From an uncultured beta proteobacterium (lineage in GTDB: Bacteria > Pseudomonadota > Gammaproteobacteria > Burkholderiales > Burkholderiaceae_C), in assembly GCA_903844215.1 (NCBI GenBank), contig CAIMSP010000021.1, positions 1 to 40,723 of the forward strand: a stretch of 40,723 bases of DNA, given 5' to 3'. The notes below the pieces were generated by a model, which was not told where the DNA came from, did not search any database, and was given only the letters and a program-made list of their open reading frames with translations. Within the stretch, counting starts at the first letter, position 1, and the number at the start of each line of letters is the position of its first letter. The position numbers and the translations under genes are program-made. Shown piece after piece: positions 26,345 through 35,095 of the stretch.

Positions 26345-27913
26345 GTGAGTCTCTTCAAATCCGCTTCCATCGTGTCCCTGTTGACCCTGGCCTCGCGCGT
26401 CACGGGCCTGCTGCGCGAGTCGCTGATTGCGGCCATGTTTGGCGCCAGCGCCCTGACCGATGCTTTTCGGGTGGCGTTCCTGCTGCCGAATATGTTTCGG
26501 CGTCTGTTTGCCGAAGGCGCGTTCAGTCAGGCCTTCATTCCGGTGCTGGGGCAGACCCGCACCCAGCAGGGGGACGCGGCCACCAAAGGTCTGGTGGACC
26601 GGGTGGGCAGTCTGCTCACGTGGGCGCTGCTGTTGACCTGTCTCTTGGGCGTGCTGGGAGCGCCTCTGCTGGTGTGGGCCATGGCCAGCGGCTTGCAGAA
26701 AGAACCACGGGGCTTTGAGGCCGCCGTGGTGATGACGCGCTGGATGTTTCCGTATCTGGGGTTTATTTCACTCGCCGGCATGGCCGCCGGTGTGCTCAAT
26801 ACCTGGGGACGCTTCACGGTGCCGGCGGGCGCTCCCGTGCTACTCAACCTCTGCGTGATCGCTGCCGCCTGGTGGGGCGCCCCGTGGTTCACGACCATGG
26901 GGGTTGAGCCGATCTATGCCCTGTGCGGCGGCGTCATGCTGGGCGGCGTGCTGCAATTGGGTGTGCAGGTCCCGACGCTGATCCGTATTGGCATGCTGCC
27001 GCGCATCGGTTTGACCTGGTCGTTGCTGAAAGCGGCCTGGGCCGATCCGCCCACAAGGCGCATCGCCCAACTGATGGTGCCGGCCCTTTTCGGCGTGGCC
27101 GTGGCGCAGATTTCGCAGCTCATCAATACCGAGATTGCCTCGCATCTGGTCACGCGCAGTGTCACCTGGCTCACGAATGCCGATCGTCTGATGGAGTTCC
27201 CCACGGCGATGCTGGGCGTGGCGCTGGGCGTGGTGCTGATGCCCCGGCTCTCGGCCGCCAAGGCGGCGGGGGACGCCGCCGATTACTCGGCCATGCTGGA
27301 CTGGGGCTTGCGCCTGGTGGTGCTGCTGGCCGTGCCCTGCTCGGTCGCTTTGCTGACGTTTTCCCTGCCCTTGGCCGCGACCATCTTCCACTACGGCGCC
27401 TACACTGCGGACGACGTGCGTCAGACCAGCCTGGCGCTCACCGGCTACGGCGTGGGCCTGCTGGGCTTGGTGGCGATCAAGGTGCTGGCACCGGGCTATT
27501 ACGCCAGTCAGAATATCCGCACACCGGTGAAGATCGCGGTCTTTGTGCTGGTGCTGACGCAGTTGTTCAACCTGGTGCTGGTGCCGATCTACCAGGTGGC
27601 GGGGCTGGCCTTGTCGATCGGCCTGGCTGCCTTGGTGAACGCCACGTGGTTGCTCGTGGGTCTGATGCGCCGTGGCAGTTATCGACCGCAGCCGGGTTGG
27701 GGCGTTTTTGCGCTGCAGGTCGTGGCCGCCAGTGCCTTGCTGGCGGTGTTCCTGATGTGGGCCGCCAGCAGCTATGCCTGGACCCAGCCGGGCAGCGGCC
27801 AAAAGCTCACGCGCGCCGGCCTGATGGGAGGGGTGCTGCTGGGCTCTGGCATGATCTACTTCATCGCCTTGTGGGCCAGCGGCATGAAGCTGCGCCGCCT
27901 GCTGCGCCACTGA
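26345..27913 (+). CDS. murJ: Lipid II flippase MurJ
   Basis: This 522-residue inner-membrane protein of the MOP superfamily flips the peptidoglycan precursor lipid II to the periplasmic face. The first helix is preceded by the family-typical SLFKSASIVSLLTLASRVTG (2-21), followed by LRESLIAAMFGAS and AFRVAFLLPNMFRRLFAEGAF, which hold the conserved Arg residues of the cavity. About 14 hydrophobic segments follow. The GTG at 26345 is chosen because it gives the canonical start and a length near the usual 510-520; upstream in-frame codons back to 26210 add unrelated sequence. There is no Shine-Dalgarno near the GTG. TACACT (26333-26338) just before it raises the possibility of a nearly leaderless message. 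A SirB1-like gene follows after 13 bases. Confidence 0.95.
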   Translation: MSLFKSASIVSLLTLASRVTGLLRESLIAAMFGASALTDAFRVAFLLPNMFRRLFAEGAFSQAFIPVLGQTRTQQGDAATKGLVDRVGSLLTWALLLTCLLGVLGAPLLVWAMASGLQKEPRGFEAAVVMTRWMFPYLGFISLAGMAAGVLNTWGRFTVPAGAPVLLNLCVIAAAWWGAPWFTTMGVEPIYALCGGVMLGGVLQLGVQVPTLIRIGMLPRIGLTWSLLKAAWADPPTRRIAQLMVPALFGVAVAQISQLINTEIASHLVTRSVTWLTNADRLMEFPTAMLGVALGVVLMPRLSAAKAAGDAADYSAMLDWGLRLVVLLAVPCSVALLTFSLPLAATIFHYGAYTADDVRQTSLALTGYGVGLLGLVAIKVLAPGYYASQNIRTPVKIAVFVLVLTQLFNLVLVPIYQVAGLALSIGLAALVNATWLLVGLMRRGSYRPQPGWGVFALQVVAASALLAVFLMWAASSYAWTQPGSGQKLTRAGLMGGVLLGSGMIYFIALWASGMKLRRLLRH

Positions 27914-27926
27914 GTGAGCTCGTCGC

Positions 27927-28790
27927 ATGTCCATGAAACTGTCACTGTCCACACCCACCGCACTGGAATATTTTGCTTGCCTGGTTGGCCGGGACGAGCA
28001 GTTCCCCCTGCTGGAAGCGGCCATCAGCCTGGCGCAGGATGAATATCCGGAACTCGACGTGCAGCAGGTGCTGGGAGAAGTCGATCTGCTGCAAGCGCGG
28101 CTCAAGCGCCGACTGCCGCTGGACGCCGACGGCCTGCATCGCCTGCGCGTGCTGAACCAGTTCTTCTACCGCGAACTGGGGTTTGGCGGCAACGTGAACG
28201 ACTATTACGACCCCGACAACAGCTACCTCAACGTCATGCTGGGCACGCGTCGCGGCATTCCCATCACGCTGGCCGTGCTCTGGCTGGAGCTGGCACAGGG
28301 ACTGGGTCTGAGGGCGCGCGGCGTGGCTTTTCCCGGGCACTTCATGGTCAAGGTGAATTTGCCCAAAGGCCAGGTTGTGATCGATCCGTTTGACGGCCAG
28401 TCGCTCAGCCGCGACGAGCTCTCGGAACGCCTGGAGCCGTTTCGTGGCAAGCAAGCTCAGTCGGACGATTCCGATGTGCCGCTGGGCCTGTTCCTGCAGC
28501 CGGCGCCAGCGCGCGACACGATTGCCCGCATGCTGCGCAATCTGAAGGAAATTTACCGCACGCAGGAGGACTGGACGCGATTGCTGGCGGTACAGAACCG
28601 CTTGATCATCCTGCTGCCAAGCGACTGGCCCGAACTGCGCGACCGCGGGCTGGTCCTGGCCGAGCTGGGGCATTCACGGCTGGCGGCCCAGGACCTGGAA
28701 AACTATCTGGTCGGCGCGCCCGCTGCCCACGACGCCGTGCCCATCGCCTTGCGCGCCGCCGAATTGCGCGCAAGCCTTGACGGCGACTGA
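27927..28790 (+). CDS. SirB1-like protein (transglutaminase-like plus TPR)
   Basis: This 287-residue protein belongs to the SirB1/YchA family. The central transglutaminase-like fold shows DNSYLNVMLGTRRGIPITL, LRARGVAFPGHFMVKV (His in FPGHF) and VIDPFDG, conserved in the family, but the catalytic Cys of true transglutaminases is not evident. The C-terminal part (MLRNLKEIYRTQEDWTRLLA, then LRDRGLVLAELGHSRLAAQD) reads as tetratricopeptide-like repeats. The molecular function is unknown; E. coli relatives sit near prmC. The 13-base gap to murJ suggests co-transcription. ATG codons at 27927 and 27933 are both possible starts. Confidence 0.86.
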   Translation: MSMKLSLSTPTALEYFACLVGRDEQFPLLEAAISLAQDEYPELDVQQVLGEVDLLQARLKRRLPLDADGLHRLRVLNQFFYRELGFGGNVNDYYDPDNSYLNVMLGTRRGIPITLAVLWLELAQGLGLRARGVAFPGHFMVKVNLPKGQVVIDPFDGQSLSRDELSERLEPFRGKQAQSDDSDVPLGLFLQPAPARDTIARMLRNLKEIYRTQEDWTRLLAVQNRLIILLPSDWPELRDRGLVLAELGHSRLAAQDLENYLVGAPAAHDAVPIALRAAELRASLDGD

Positions 28791-28817
28791 GTCACGCGCC
28801 AGCGCAGCGCGGTCAAC

Positions 28818-29900
28818 TCAGTCCTGAACCAGCACCGCTGCGCCCTCGCCGCGCGCTGCGATGACGCCAATTTCATACACGGTTTCGCCCAAGGCGCGCA
28901 GCGTGGCGGCGCAGGCTTGGGCTTCTTGCGCCGCGATCACCAGCACCATGCCGATGCCGTTGTTGAAGGTGCGGTTCATCTCGTAGTCGTCGATGCCGGC
29001 GGTGCTTTGCAGCCAGGCAAAGAGTTCGGTCTGTGGCCAGCTTCCCTTCTTCAGATGCGCGGCCGTGCCTTGCGGCAGCACGCGCGGAATGTTCTCCAGC
29101 AAGCCGCCACCGGTGATATGGGCCAGGGCCTTGATGCCGGATGACGACCCTGGGGCCGTGGGGTGCGCCGCCAGGGCGGCCAGCACGTTCTTCACGTAGA
29201 GGCGCGTGGGTTCCATCAGGGCTTGCTTGAAGGGCTTGCCGTCGAGCATGGCCGGGGCCGCGCTGCCGGCGCGCTCGATGCACTTGCGCACCAGGCTAAA
29301 TCCGTTGGAATGCGCGCCGCTGCTGGCCAGTCCCAGTACCAGGTCGCCGGCTTGAATCGATGCGCCGGTCAGGATCTTGGATTTTTCCACCGCGCCCACG
29401 GCAAATCCCGCCAGGTCGTACTCGCCCGGCGGGTACATGCCGGGCATTTCTGCGGTTTCGCCGCCGATCAGCGCGCAGCCCGAGAGCTCGCAGCCCCGGG
29501 CGATGCCGCCCACCACGGCCGCCGCCGTGTCCACGTCGAGCTTGCCGCAGGCGAAGTAGTCCAGAAAGAACAGCGGCTCGGCGCCTTGCACCAGCACGTC
29601 GTTCACGCTCATGGCGACCAGGTCGATGCCGACGGTGTCGTGCATGGCCCATTCGAACGCCAGGCGCAGCTTGGTGCCGACGCCGTCGGTGCCACTCACC
29701 AGCACCGGCTCCTGGTAGCGCTTGGGCACTTCGAACAGCGCGCCAAAGCCGCCTATGCCGGCGAGCACGCCTTCTCGCATGGTCTTCTTGGCCAGCGGCT
29801 TGATACGCTCGACCAGCGCGTCGCCGGCGTCGATGTCCACGCCCGCGTCTTTGTAGGAAAGCGGCTGGGCCGAGGAGGAGGAGGGAGGCGATTGGGTCAT
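28818..29900 (-). CDS. purM: Phosphoribosylformylglycinamidine cyclo-ligase
   Basis: This 360-residue AIR synthetase closes the imidazole ring in step five of purine synthesis, using ATP. Family motifs: [20 protein letters not shown] (about 15-34), [17 protein letters not shown] (ATP site, about 68-84), [31 protein letters not shown] and [15 protein letters not shown]. It is cytoplasmic and dimeric. The first 13 residues ([13 protein letters not shown]) are a Ser/Pro-rich addition, otherwise length is typical (about 345-355). The gene is divergent from hda across 115 bases containing an AT-rich palindrome. It is convergent with the SirB1-like gene with only 27 bases between, leaving little room for a terminator. 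Confidence 0.97.
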   Translation of the reverse strand: MTQSPPSSSSAQPLSYKDAGVDIDAGDALVERIKPLAKKTMREGVLAGIGGFGALFEVPKRYQEPVLVSGTDGVGTKLRLAFEWAMHDTVGIDLVAMSVNDVLVQGAEPLFFLDYFACGKLDVDTAAAVVGGIARGCELSGCALIGGETAEMPGMYPPGEYDLAGFAVGAVEKSKILTGASIQAGDLVLGLASSGAHSNGFSLVRKCIERAGSAAPAMLDGKPFKQALMEPTRLYVKNVLAALAAHPTAPGSSSGIKALAHITGGGLLENIPRVLPQGTAAHLKKGSWPQTELFAWLQSTAGIDDYEMNRTFNNGIGMVLVIAAQEAQACAATLRALGETVYEIGVIAARGEGAAVLVQD

Positions 29901-29937
29901 GAAAGAAGCGCGCGGTGGCGTGAGTGTCGAGGCAGAC

Positions 29938-29957
29938 TAAAATTTGCCTGAATTTTA
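29938..29957. promoter_or_regulatory. AT-rich palindrome in the purM-hda divergent region
   Basis: TAAAATT-TGCCTG-AATTTTA is a perfect 7-bp inverted repeat with a 6-base spacer, 38 bases from the purM start codon. It could be an operator or part of overlapping promoters. It does not match the enterobacterial PurR box. Confidence 0.4.
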
Positions 29958-30015
29958 AGGGCTCTTCCTGCTTCACCCTCATGCCATTGACACTTAACGC
30001 AAAAAGCGCCGCTCC

Positions 30016-30717
30016 ATGAAGCAGCTTGCACTGGACATTGGCCTGGCAACCGGCCCCACGCTGTCCAATTTTTTTGCCGGGCCCAATGTGGCAGCGCTCC
30101 AACATCTGCAACTCTGGGTCGGTGAGAAGGCGCTCGCGAGCACGCGTTCTCCCGTCCCCACCTACCTGTGGGGACCGACCGGCAGCGGCAAGACCCACTT
30201 GCTCAAGGCGGTGCGCGAGGCGCTGCGCGAGCAGGGTGCGAGTTCGCGGCATGGCGTGGGCTGGATGGACGCGTCCACGCTGGAGCCCCCCGAATACAAC
30301 GAGGCCTGGAGCGTGGTGTTGCTTGACGACGTGCACTTGTACACGGCGCAGCAGCAGCAAAGCGCCTTCAACTGGTTCGTGAACGCACAAAGCCAGCAGC
30401 GCGGCGTGCTGGCCGCGGGCGAATGGCCACCGACCGAGTTGAAGCTGCGCGAGGACTTGCGCACCCGGCTCGGCTGGGGCCATGTGCACGGCCTGGAGGT
30501 GCTGGACGAAAGCGCACGCCGCGGCGTGCTGCGCCGCGCCGCCGACGCCCGCGGTGTATTCTTGAGCGACGAAGTGATGGACTTCATGCTGACGCGATTC
30601 AGCCGCGACCTGGGCAGCTTGATGGAACTGCTCGAGTTGCTCGACGGTTACGCGCTGCAGAGCAAGCGGGCCATCACCATCCCACTGATCAAAGCCATGA
30701 TGGAAGACAGCCCTTGA
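30016..30717 (+). CDS. hda: DnaA regulatory inactivator Hda
   Basis: This 233-residue AAA+ protein, a DnaA paralogue, works with the DNA-loaded sliding clamp to trigger ATP hydrolysis by DnaA and so limit re-initiation. The N-terminal MKQLALDIGL includes a clamp-binding QLxLDI-type motif. Walker A is GPTGSGKT (53-60), Walker B VVLLDDVH, and the arginine-finger/sensor region is LREDLRTRLGWG. The C-terminal helical lid contains MDFMLTRFSRDLGSLMELLE. It lacks the DnaA DNA-binding domain, as expected. There is no strong ribosome binding site before the ATG. The stop codon overlaps the TTG start of the HAD gene. Confidence 0.95.
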   Translation: MKQLALDIGLATGPTLSNFFAGPNVAALQHLQLWVGEKALASTRSPVPTYLWGPTGSGKTHLLKAVREALREQGASSRHGVGWMDASTLEPPEYNEAWSVVLLDDVHLYTAQQQQSAFNWFVNAQSQQRGVLAAGEWPPTELKLREDLRTRLGWGHVHGLEVLDESARRGVLRRAADARGVFLSDEVMDFMLTRFSRDLGSLMELLELLDGYALQSKRAITIPLIKAMMEDSP

Positions 30718-31397
30718 ATATCACCCTTTTTGACCTGGACCATACCTTGATCCCGCTGGATTCGGACTTCGCCTGGGGCGAGTTCACCACGGCGCTGGGC
30801 TGGACCGACAGCGAGGAGTTCCTGCGCCGCAACGACTTGTACTACCGCGCCTATCAGAGCGGCACGTTGGATATCCACGATTACGTGCGCTTCGCCACCG
30901 AGGCGCTGCGCCGCCACAGCCCGGCCGAGGCGGCGGCGGCACATGAGAATTTCATGCGCATGGTGATCCGTCCGGCGATCCAGCCGCAGGCGCTGGAACT
31001 GGTGCGCCAGCACCAGGACGAGGGCGCGACGGTGCTCATCGTCACCGCCACGAACGAGTTTGTCACGCGCCCCATTGCCGACGCCTTTGGCGTGGCGGAG
31101 CTGTTGGCCGTGGAGTTGGAGCGCGACGACAAGCCGGGCGGAACCGGCTGGATCACCGGCGAAATCGTCGGCATTCCGACCTTTCGCGAGGGCAAGGTGG
31201 CGCGCATGGAGCAGTGGCTGGGGCAGCGTCAACTGGGGTGGAGCGATCTGCACAGCACGTTCTATTCGGACTCGATCAACGATTTGCCCTTGCTCGAAAA
31301 AGTCAAATACCCGGTGGCCACGAATCCGGACGACAAATTGCGCGCCATCGCCGAGCAGCGCGGATGGCGCATACTGGAACTGTTTAACAAGACGTAA
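30714..31397 (+). CDS. HAD-IB family phosphatase
   Basis: This 227-residue haloacid-dehalogenase-fold hydrolase of subfamily IB resembles SerB/HisN-like phosphatases. Motif I is FDLDHT with nucleophile Asp7 and Asp9, motif II is VLIVTATN, and motif III is seen as YSDSINDLPLL (Asp about 185). It likely removes a phosphate from a small metabolite; the substrate is unknown. The start is the TTG at 30714, overlapping the hda stop (TTGA). This places motif I at residues 6-11, where the family has it; no ATG is available between the hda stop and motif I. The overlap implies coupling to hda, an order I recall from Burkholderiales. Confidence 0.88.
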   Translation: MNITLFDLDHTLIPLDSDFAWGEFTTALGWTDSEEFLRRNDLYYRAYQSGTLDIHDYVRFATEALRRHSPAEAAAAHENFMRMVIRPAIQPQALELVRQHQDEGATVLIVTATNEFVTRPIADAFGVAELLAVELERDDKPGGTGWITGEIVGIPTFREGKVARMEQWLGQRQLGWSDLHSTFYSDSINDLPLLEKVKYPVATNPDDKLRAIAEQRGWRILELFNKT

Positions 31398-31400
31398 TGT

Positions 31401-31449
31401 GTTGGGGACAGAGCACGCTCACTGCGTGTAGCTTTGGTCTTTCCCACAA
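31401..31449 (+). repeat. Dispersed hairpin repeat, copy 2
   Basis: This matches 3466-3514 at 43 of 49 bases. The CACGC/GCGTG hairpin is intact and the loop is TCACT instead of GCACT. The outer GGACAG/CTGTCC stem is broken on its 3' side. It fills nearly the whole gap between the HAD stop and the pcnB start, ending six bases before the pcnB ATG. Confidence 0.75.
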
Positions 31450-31455
31450 AAAAAT

Positions 31456-33027
31456 ATGATTAAAAAATTCTTCAATAAACTTCTGGGCAAGTCCCCGGCG
31501 ACTTCGGGCAATCACAAACGGCCCAGCTTCGGCAAACGCGAGGAGTTCAGCGCGGCCCAGCACGGCATCGACCCCACGCTCGTGGACGAGCGCGCCCGCA
31601 ACGTGGTGCAAACGCTGAAAGACGGCGGCTTCGAGGCCTACATCGTCGGCGGCGCGGTGCGCGACCTGCTGCTGGGCCTGCGTCCCAAGGACTTCGACGT
31701 GGCCACCAACGCCACGCCGGAGCAGGTCAAGGGCCTGTTTCGGCGCGCCTTCATCATCGGGCGGCGCTTTCGCATCGTGCACGTGGTCTATGGCCGCGGA
31801 CGCGAGCACGAGGTGATCGAGGTCTCCACCTACCGCGCCTACCTGGACAACGCCGCCGCAGAGCAGGTGGCGGGCAACGAGAAAACCAGCAAGAGCGAGC
31901 TCGCGGGAATGAAGCACGCTGTGGACTCCACCGGGCGCGTGCTGCGCGACAACGTATGGGGTCCGCAGGACGAGGACGCGGCGCGCCGCGACTTCACCAT
32001 CAACGCGATGTACTACGACCCGCAGACCCAGGTCGTGGTGGATTACCACGGCGGCATGAAGGACGCCAAGAAGCTGCTGCTGCGCATGATCGGCGACCCG
32101 GCCACGCGCTACCGTGAAGACCCGGTGCGCATCATCCGCGCCGTGCGCTTTGCTGCGAAGCTGCAGGGCCTGGGCTTCAAGCTCGATGCCAAGACCGCCA
32201 AACCGCTGATCGAGTCGCAGCAACTGCTGGGCGATGTGCCGCAAAGCCGCTTGTTCGACGAAATGCTCAAGCTGCTGCAAACCGGCCACGCCCTGGCCAC
32301 CATTGCCAAGCTCAAGGAATTGGGCATGGCGCGCGGCATCTACCCGCTGCTCGACGTGGTGGTGGAACGCGCCGCCAGCAGCTTTGTGAGCGCCGCGCTG
32401 CAGGACACGGATCGGCGTGTGGGCGAGGGCAAGCCCGTGGCGCCCAGCTTCTTGCTGGCCTGCGTGCTGTGGCAAGACGTGCGCGACGGCTGGGCCCACA
32501 GGCAAAAGCGCCAAGCCATGTTCCCGGCGCTGGAAGAAGCCATCGACGACGTGTTCAATGCGCGCATCGGCGACGTGTCGGGCCGCGGCAAGCTGGCGGC
32601 CGACATGCGCGAAATCTGGATGATGCAGACCCGCTTCGAGAAGCGCTCGGGGGCTTCGGCCTACGGGCTGGTCGAGCAACTGCGTTTTCGCGCCGGCTTT
32701 GACTTCATGCGCCTGCGCGCCGACGCCGGTGAGGTGGACGAAGCCCTGGCCGACTGGTGGCAGCAATTCAGCCTGGCCGATGACAACCAGCGCCACGACC
32801 TGATCGAACAAGCGCGTGACGAGCAACACAAGCGGCCAAGGGTGCGGGCCGTGAAGGCGGCTGGTGCCGAGCCCGAGCCGCGTCAGGAGGCCTTCACCGG
32901 CGGACCCGAACAAGCTGGCGATGGCGCGTCTGGCGAGCCCTCGGACGCGCCGAAGAAGCGCCGTCGGCGCCGTGCCCGGCGTCCGGCGGGCGAGGGCGGT
33001 GCACCCGATGCACCCAGCGAAGGCTAG
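31456..33027 (+). CDS. pcnB: Poly(A) polymerase I
   Basis: This 523-residue enzyme adds 3' poly(A) tails to RNA, promoting decay. The nucleotidyltransferase head shows YIVGGAVRDLLLG (62-74) and catalytic KDFDVAT with Asp79 and Asp81. RRFRIVHV (about 102-109) is a signature separating PAP from CCA-adding enzymes. EDPVRIIRAVRFAAKLQ is the next conserved helix. The C-terminus (about 490-512) is a basic Arg/Lys-rich tail (KKRRRRRARR), typical of PcnB and used for RNA binding. The start MIKKFFNKLLGK is family-like, but no ribosome binding site is visible because the hairpin repeat occupies the upstream space. folK follows after 39 bases. Confidence 0.95.
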   Translation: MIKKFFNKLLGKSPATSGNHKRPSFGKREEFSAAQHGIDPTLVDERARNVVQTLKDGGFEAYIVGGAVRDLLLGLRPKDFDVATNATPEQVKGLFRRAFIIGRRFRIVHVVYGRGREHEVIEVSTYRAYLDNAAAEQVAGNEKTSKSELAGMKHAVDSTGRVLRDNVWGPQDEDAARRDFTINAMYYDPQTQVVVDYHGGMKDAKKLLLRMIGDPATRYREDPVRIIRAVRFAAKLQGLGFKLDAKTAKPLIESQQLLGDVPQSRLFDEMLKLLQTGHALATIAKLKELGMARGIYPLLDVVVERAASSFVSAALQDTDRRVGEGKPVAPSFLLACVLWQDVRDGWAHRQKRQAMFPALEEAIDDVFNARIGDVSGRGKLAADMREIWMMQTRFEKRSGASAYGLVEQLRFRAGFDFMRLRADAGEVDEALADWWQQFSLADDNQRHDLIEQARDEQHKRPRVRAVKAAGAEPEPRQEAFTGGPEQAGDGASGEPSDAPKKRRRRRARRPAGEGGAPDAPSEG

Positions 33028-33066
33028 AACCAACTTTGCTGTTGCGCTGCGCTTTGCCGCCGAAGC

Positions 33067-33558
33067 ATGAAAGTCAGCCGATTGATGCAACAAGCCCGCG
33101 ACCCGGTGCTCGCCTGCGTGGCACTGGGCGCCAATCTAGGTGATGCAGCCACTGCGGTCCGGTCGGCCATGGACGCGCTGGCGCGCCTGCCCGGCACGCG
33201 CGTGACGCGCCGCTCCAGTCTGTACTGCAGCGCGCCGGTGGATGCCGCCGGCCCCGACTTCGTCAACGCCGTGGTGGAAATCTCAAGCTGTTTGAGCGCG
33301 CCCGATCTGCTGATTCAGTTGCAGGCGCTGGAGCTTGAAGCGGGGCGCGAGCGGCCTTACCCGAATGCGCCGCGCACGCTGGATCTGGACCTGCTGCTGT
33401 ACGGCGACGCGCGCATTGCCAGTCCATCGTTGACCATTCCCCATCCGCGCATGGCGCAGCGCGCCTTCGTGCTGGCGCCGCTGGCCGAGATCGCGCCACT
33501 GCGTGTCAGCGCCGCGCAACTCGAGGCCGTGCGGCATCAATCCATTGTCCGGCTGTGA
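33067..33558 (+). CDS. folK: HPPK, 2-amino-4-hydroxy-6-hydroxymethyldihydropteridine pyrophosphokinase
   Basis: This 163-residue enzyme transfers pyrophosphate from ATP to hydroxymethyl-dihydropterin in folate synthesis. VALGANLGD (about 18-26), FVNAVVEI and the signature RTLDLDLLLYGD, then LTIPHPRMAQRAFVLAPLAEI, are all present. Asp residues in DLDLLLYGD bind magnesium in the family. The pairing of pcnB and folK is common in proteobacteria. dusA starts 10 bases later. Confidence 0.95.
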   Translation: MKVSRLMQQARDPVLACVALGANLGDAATAVRSAMDALARLPGTRVTRRSSLYCSAPVDAAGPDFVNAVVEISSCLSAPDLLIQLQALELEAGRERPYPNAPRTLDLDLLLYGDARIASPSLTIPHPRMAQRAFVLAPLAEIAPLRVSAAQLEAVRHQSIVRL

Positions 33559-33568
33559 GACGCAGCGT

Positions 33569-34558
33569 ATGCCTGTGAACGCCATCCGTCCCGCCAACTT
33601 CTGGCGCCTGTCCATTGCGCCGATGATGGACTGGACCGATAGAAATTGCCGCTATTTCCATCGACTGCTGTCCAAGCACGCGCTGCTCTACACCGAGATG
33701 GTGACCACGGGCGCGCTGCTGCATGGCGATGTGCCAAGGCATCTGCGCTTCAACGCCGAAGAGCATCCCTTGGCGCTGCAACTGGGTGGCAGCGAGCCCA
33801 GCGATCTGGCGCACTGCGCGCGCCTGGGCGAAGAATGGGGCTACGACGAGATCAATCTGAACTGCGGCTGCCCGAGCGAGCGCGTGCAGCGCGGCGCTTT
33901 TGGCGCCTGCCTCATGGCCGAGCCGCAGCTCGTCGCGGACTGCGTCAAGGCCATGGTGGACGTCGTCTCGATCCCGGTCACGGTCAAGCACCGCATTGGC
34001 ATCGATCGCAACGAGAGCTACGACTTCGTGCGCGACTTCGTCGGCACGGTGAGCCAGGCCGGCTGCAACACCTTCATCGTGCATGCCCGCAATGCCTGGC
34101 TCCAGGGCCTGAGCCCCAAGGAGAACCGCGAGATCCCGCCGCTGCGCTACGAGCTCGCGCAGCGGCTGAAAACAGACTTTCCCGAACTCACGATCTGCGT
34201 CAACGGCGGCATCAAGACCAGCGAGCAGGTGGCGCAGCAACTGCAGCACGTGGACGGCGTGATGGTCGGGCGCGAGGCGTATCACAACCCCTGGTGGCTC
34301 AGCCGCTGGGACGAAGAATTCTTCGGCTGCGCAGCCGCTGTGCCAATGACGCGCGAGCTGATCGAAGAGCAGATGGTGGCCTACATGGAGCGCGAAGCCG
34401 CTGCCCACGGCACGCCTTGGTACAGCATCGCGCGCCACATGCTGGGCCTGCGCCACGGCCTGCCGGGCGCGCGCCGCTGGCGTCAGGTGTGGAGCGACCA
34501 CCGCATGAAGACCTTGCCCGCGCGCGAGGTGGCGGCATTGGCGCAGCAGGACCGATAG
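33569..34558 (+). CDS. dusA: tRNA-dihydrouridine(20/20a) synthase
   Basis: This 329-residue FMN-dependent enzyme reduces uridine to dihydrouridine in the tRNA D-loop. SIAPMMDWTDRNCRYFHRLL (15-34), LQLGGSEP, NLNCGCPSERV with the catalytic Cys101 (GCP) and VNGGI/VMVGREAYHNPW identify the DusA class. The catalytic Lys of the family is represented in TVKHRIGID. The ATG at 33569 gives the usual length (about 330); a longer reading back into folK adds unrelated residues. It lies 10 bases after folK and is probably the last gene of the hda-HAD-pcnB-folK-dusA run. Confidence 0.95.
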   Translation: MPVNAIRPANFWRLSIAPMMDWTDRNCRYFHRLLSKHALLYTEMVTTGALLHGDVPRHLRFNAEEHPLALQLGGSEPSDLAHCARLGEEWGYDEINLNCGCPSERVQRGAFGACLMAEPQLVADCVKAMVDVVSIPVTVKHRIGIDRNESYDFVRDFVGTVSQAGCNTFIVHARNAWLQGLSPKENREIPPLRYELAQRLKTDFPELTICVNGGIKTSEQVAQQLQHVDGVMVGREAYHNPWWLSRWDEEFFGCAAAVPMTRELIEEQMVAYMEREAAAHGTPWYSIARHMLGLRHGLPGARRWRQVWSDHRMKTLPAREVAALAQQDR

Positions 34559-34802
34559 CCATGACGCTGCTCCACCGCTTTGCGCCCGTGGTAATCCAGT
34601 GCCGCTGCGCGCCGCAGAAGTCGTTCCCGGTGTTCGTCGCACATGGCTAGCCCAGTTTCCCTATGGGGTTTTCTAGCTTGTTCTAAATGATTTGGTTCCC
34701 ATCCTCGCTGTCGTTCATAACGCCCGAAGTCCCAAGCGGTGGCCCGGCGAACATGCCCGTTGACGGGGCATTCCATCGAACTCCAACCTAACATCGTGTC
34801 CC
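34559..34802. other. Intergenic region after dusA
   Basis: This 244-base stretch shows no recognisable gene, terminator or tRNA. A 29-codon plus-strand ORF (34561-34650) begins right after the dusA stop but has no ribosome binding site or similarity. A minus-strand ORF (34483-34794) starts in it and runs into dusA; I judge it spurious. Its base composition at 34660-34720 is less GC-rich than the neighbours. Confidence 0.5.
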
Positions 34803-35003
34803 ATGGAAAAACGCAAACTCCGAGTCGGCCAACCGATCACGCCCGAAGAATTCGATGAACTCAGCGACGCCCAACTCGAGCGCCTGGTGCCGCGTGCCTA
34901 TCGCGAGTATTTCCCCGGCAAGGAGGATTGCGCCGATGGGCATTTCTACCTGCACGACGGCACGGCCTGGTGTTTCTACAAGGGGAGTTTTCTGGACGAC
35001 TAA
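34803..35003 (+). CDS. Small hypothetical protein (66 aa)
   Basis: I do not recognise a family. The 66-residue product is charged and soluble: a basic start (MEKRKLRVGQ), an acidic helix-like part (ITPEEFDELSDAQLERLV, 12-29), then an aromatic-rich end (DGHFYLHDGTAWCFYKGSF, 45-63). There is no signal peptide, membrane segment or CxxC pair. No Shine-Dalgarno is visible. The non-random, well-balanced composition argues for a real protein. It lies isolated, converging on the GntR gene 92 bases further on. Confidence 0.55.
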   Translation: MEKRKLRVGQPITPEEFDELSDAQLERLVPRAYREYFPGKEDCADGHFYLHDGTAWCFYKGSFLDD

Positions 35004-35095
35004 GGCCGGGCGCGGGGGCTTTGCGCGCAAGCTCGGGTGGCTGGAAAAAGGAGGCGCCGGTCGGTCAGCCGGACGAACCCGGTGGCGTCATCGGC

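Noticed and set aside
34483..34794. Minus-strand ORF of 103 codons after dusA
   Set aside because: It overlaps the 3' end of dusA, has no ribosome binding site or known motif, and has Arg-rich shadow composition.
34640..34800. Integron-like attC site suggested by TAAC motifs
   Set aside because: No matching GTTRRRY partner, no inverted core arms, and no integrase or cassette genes nearby.
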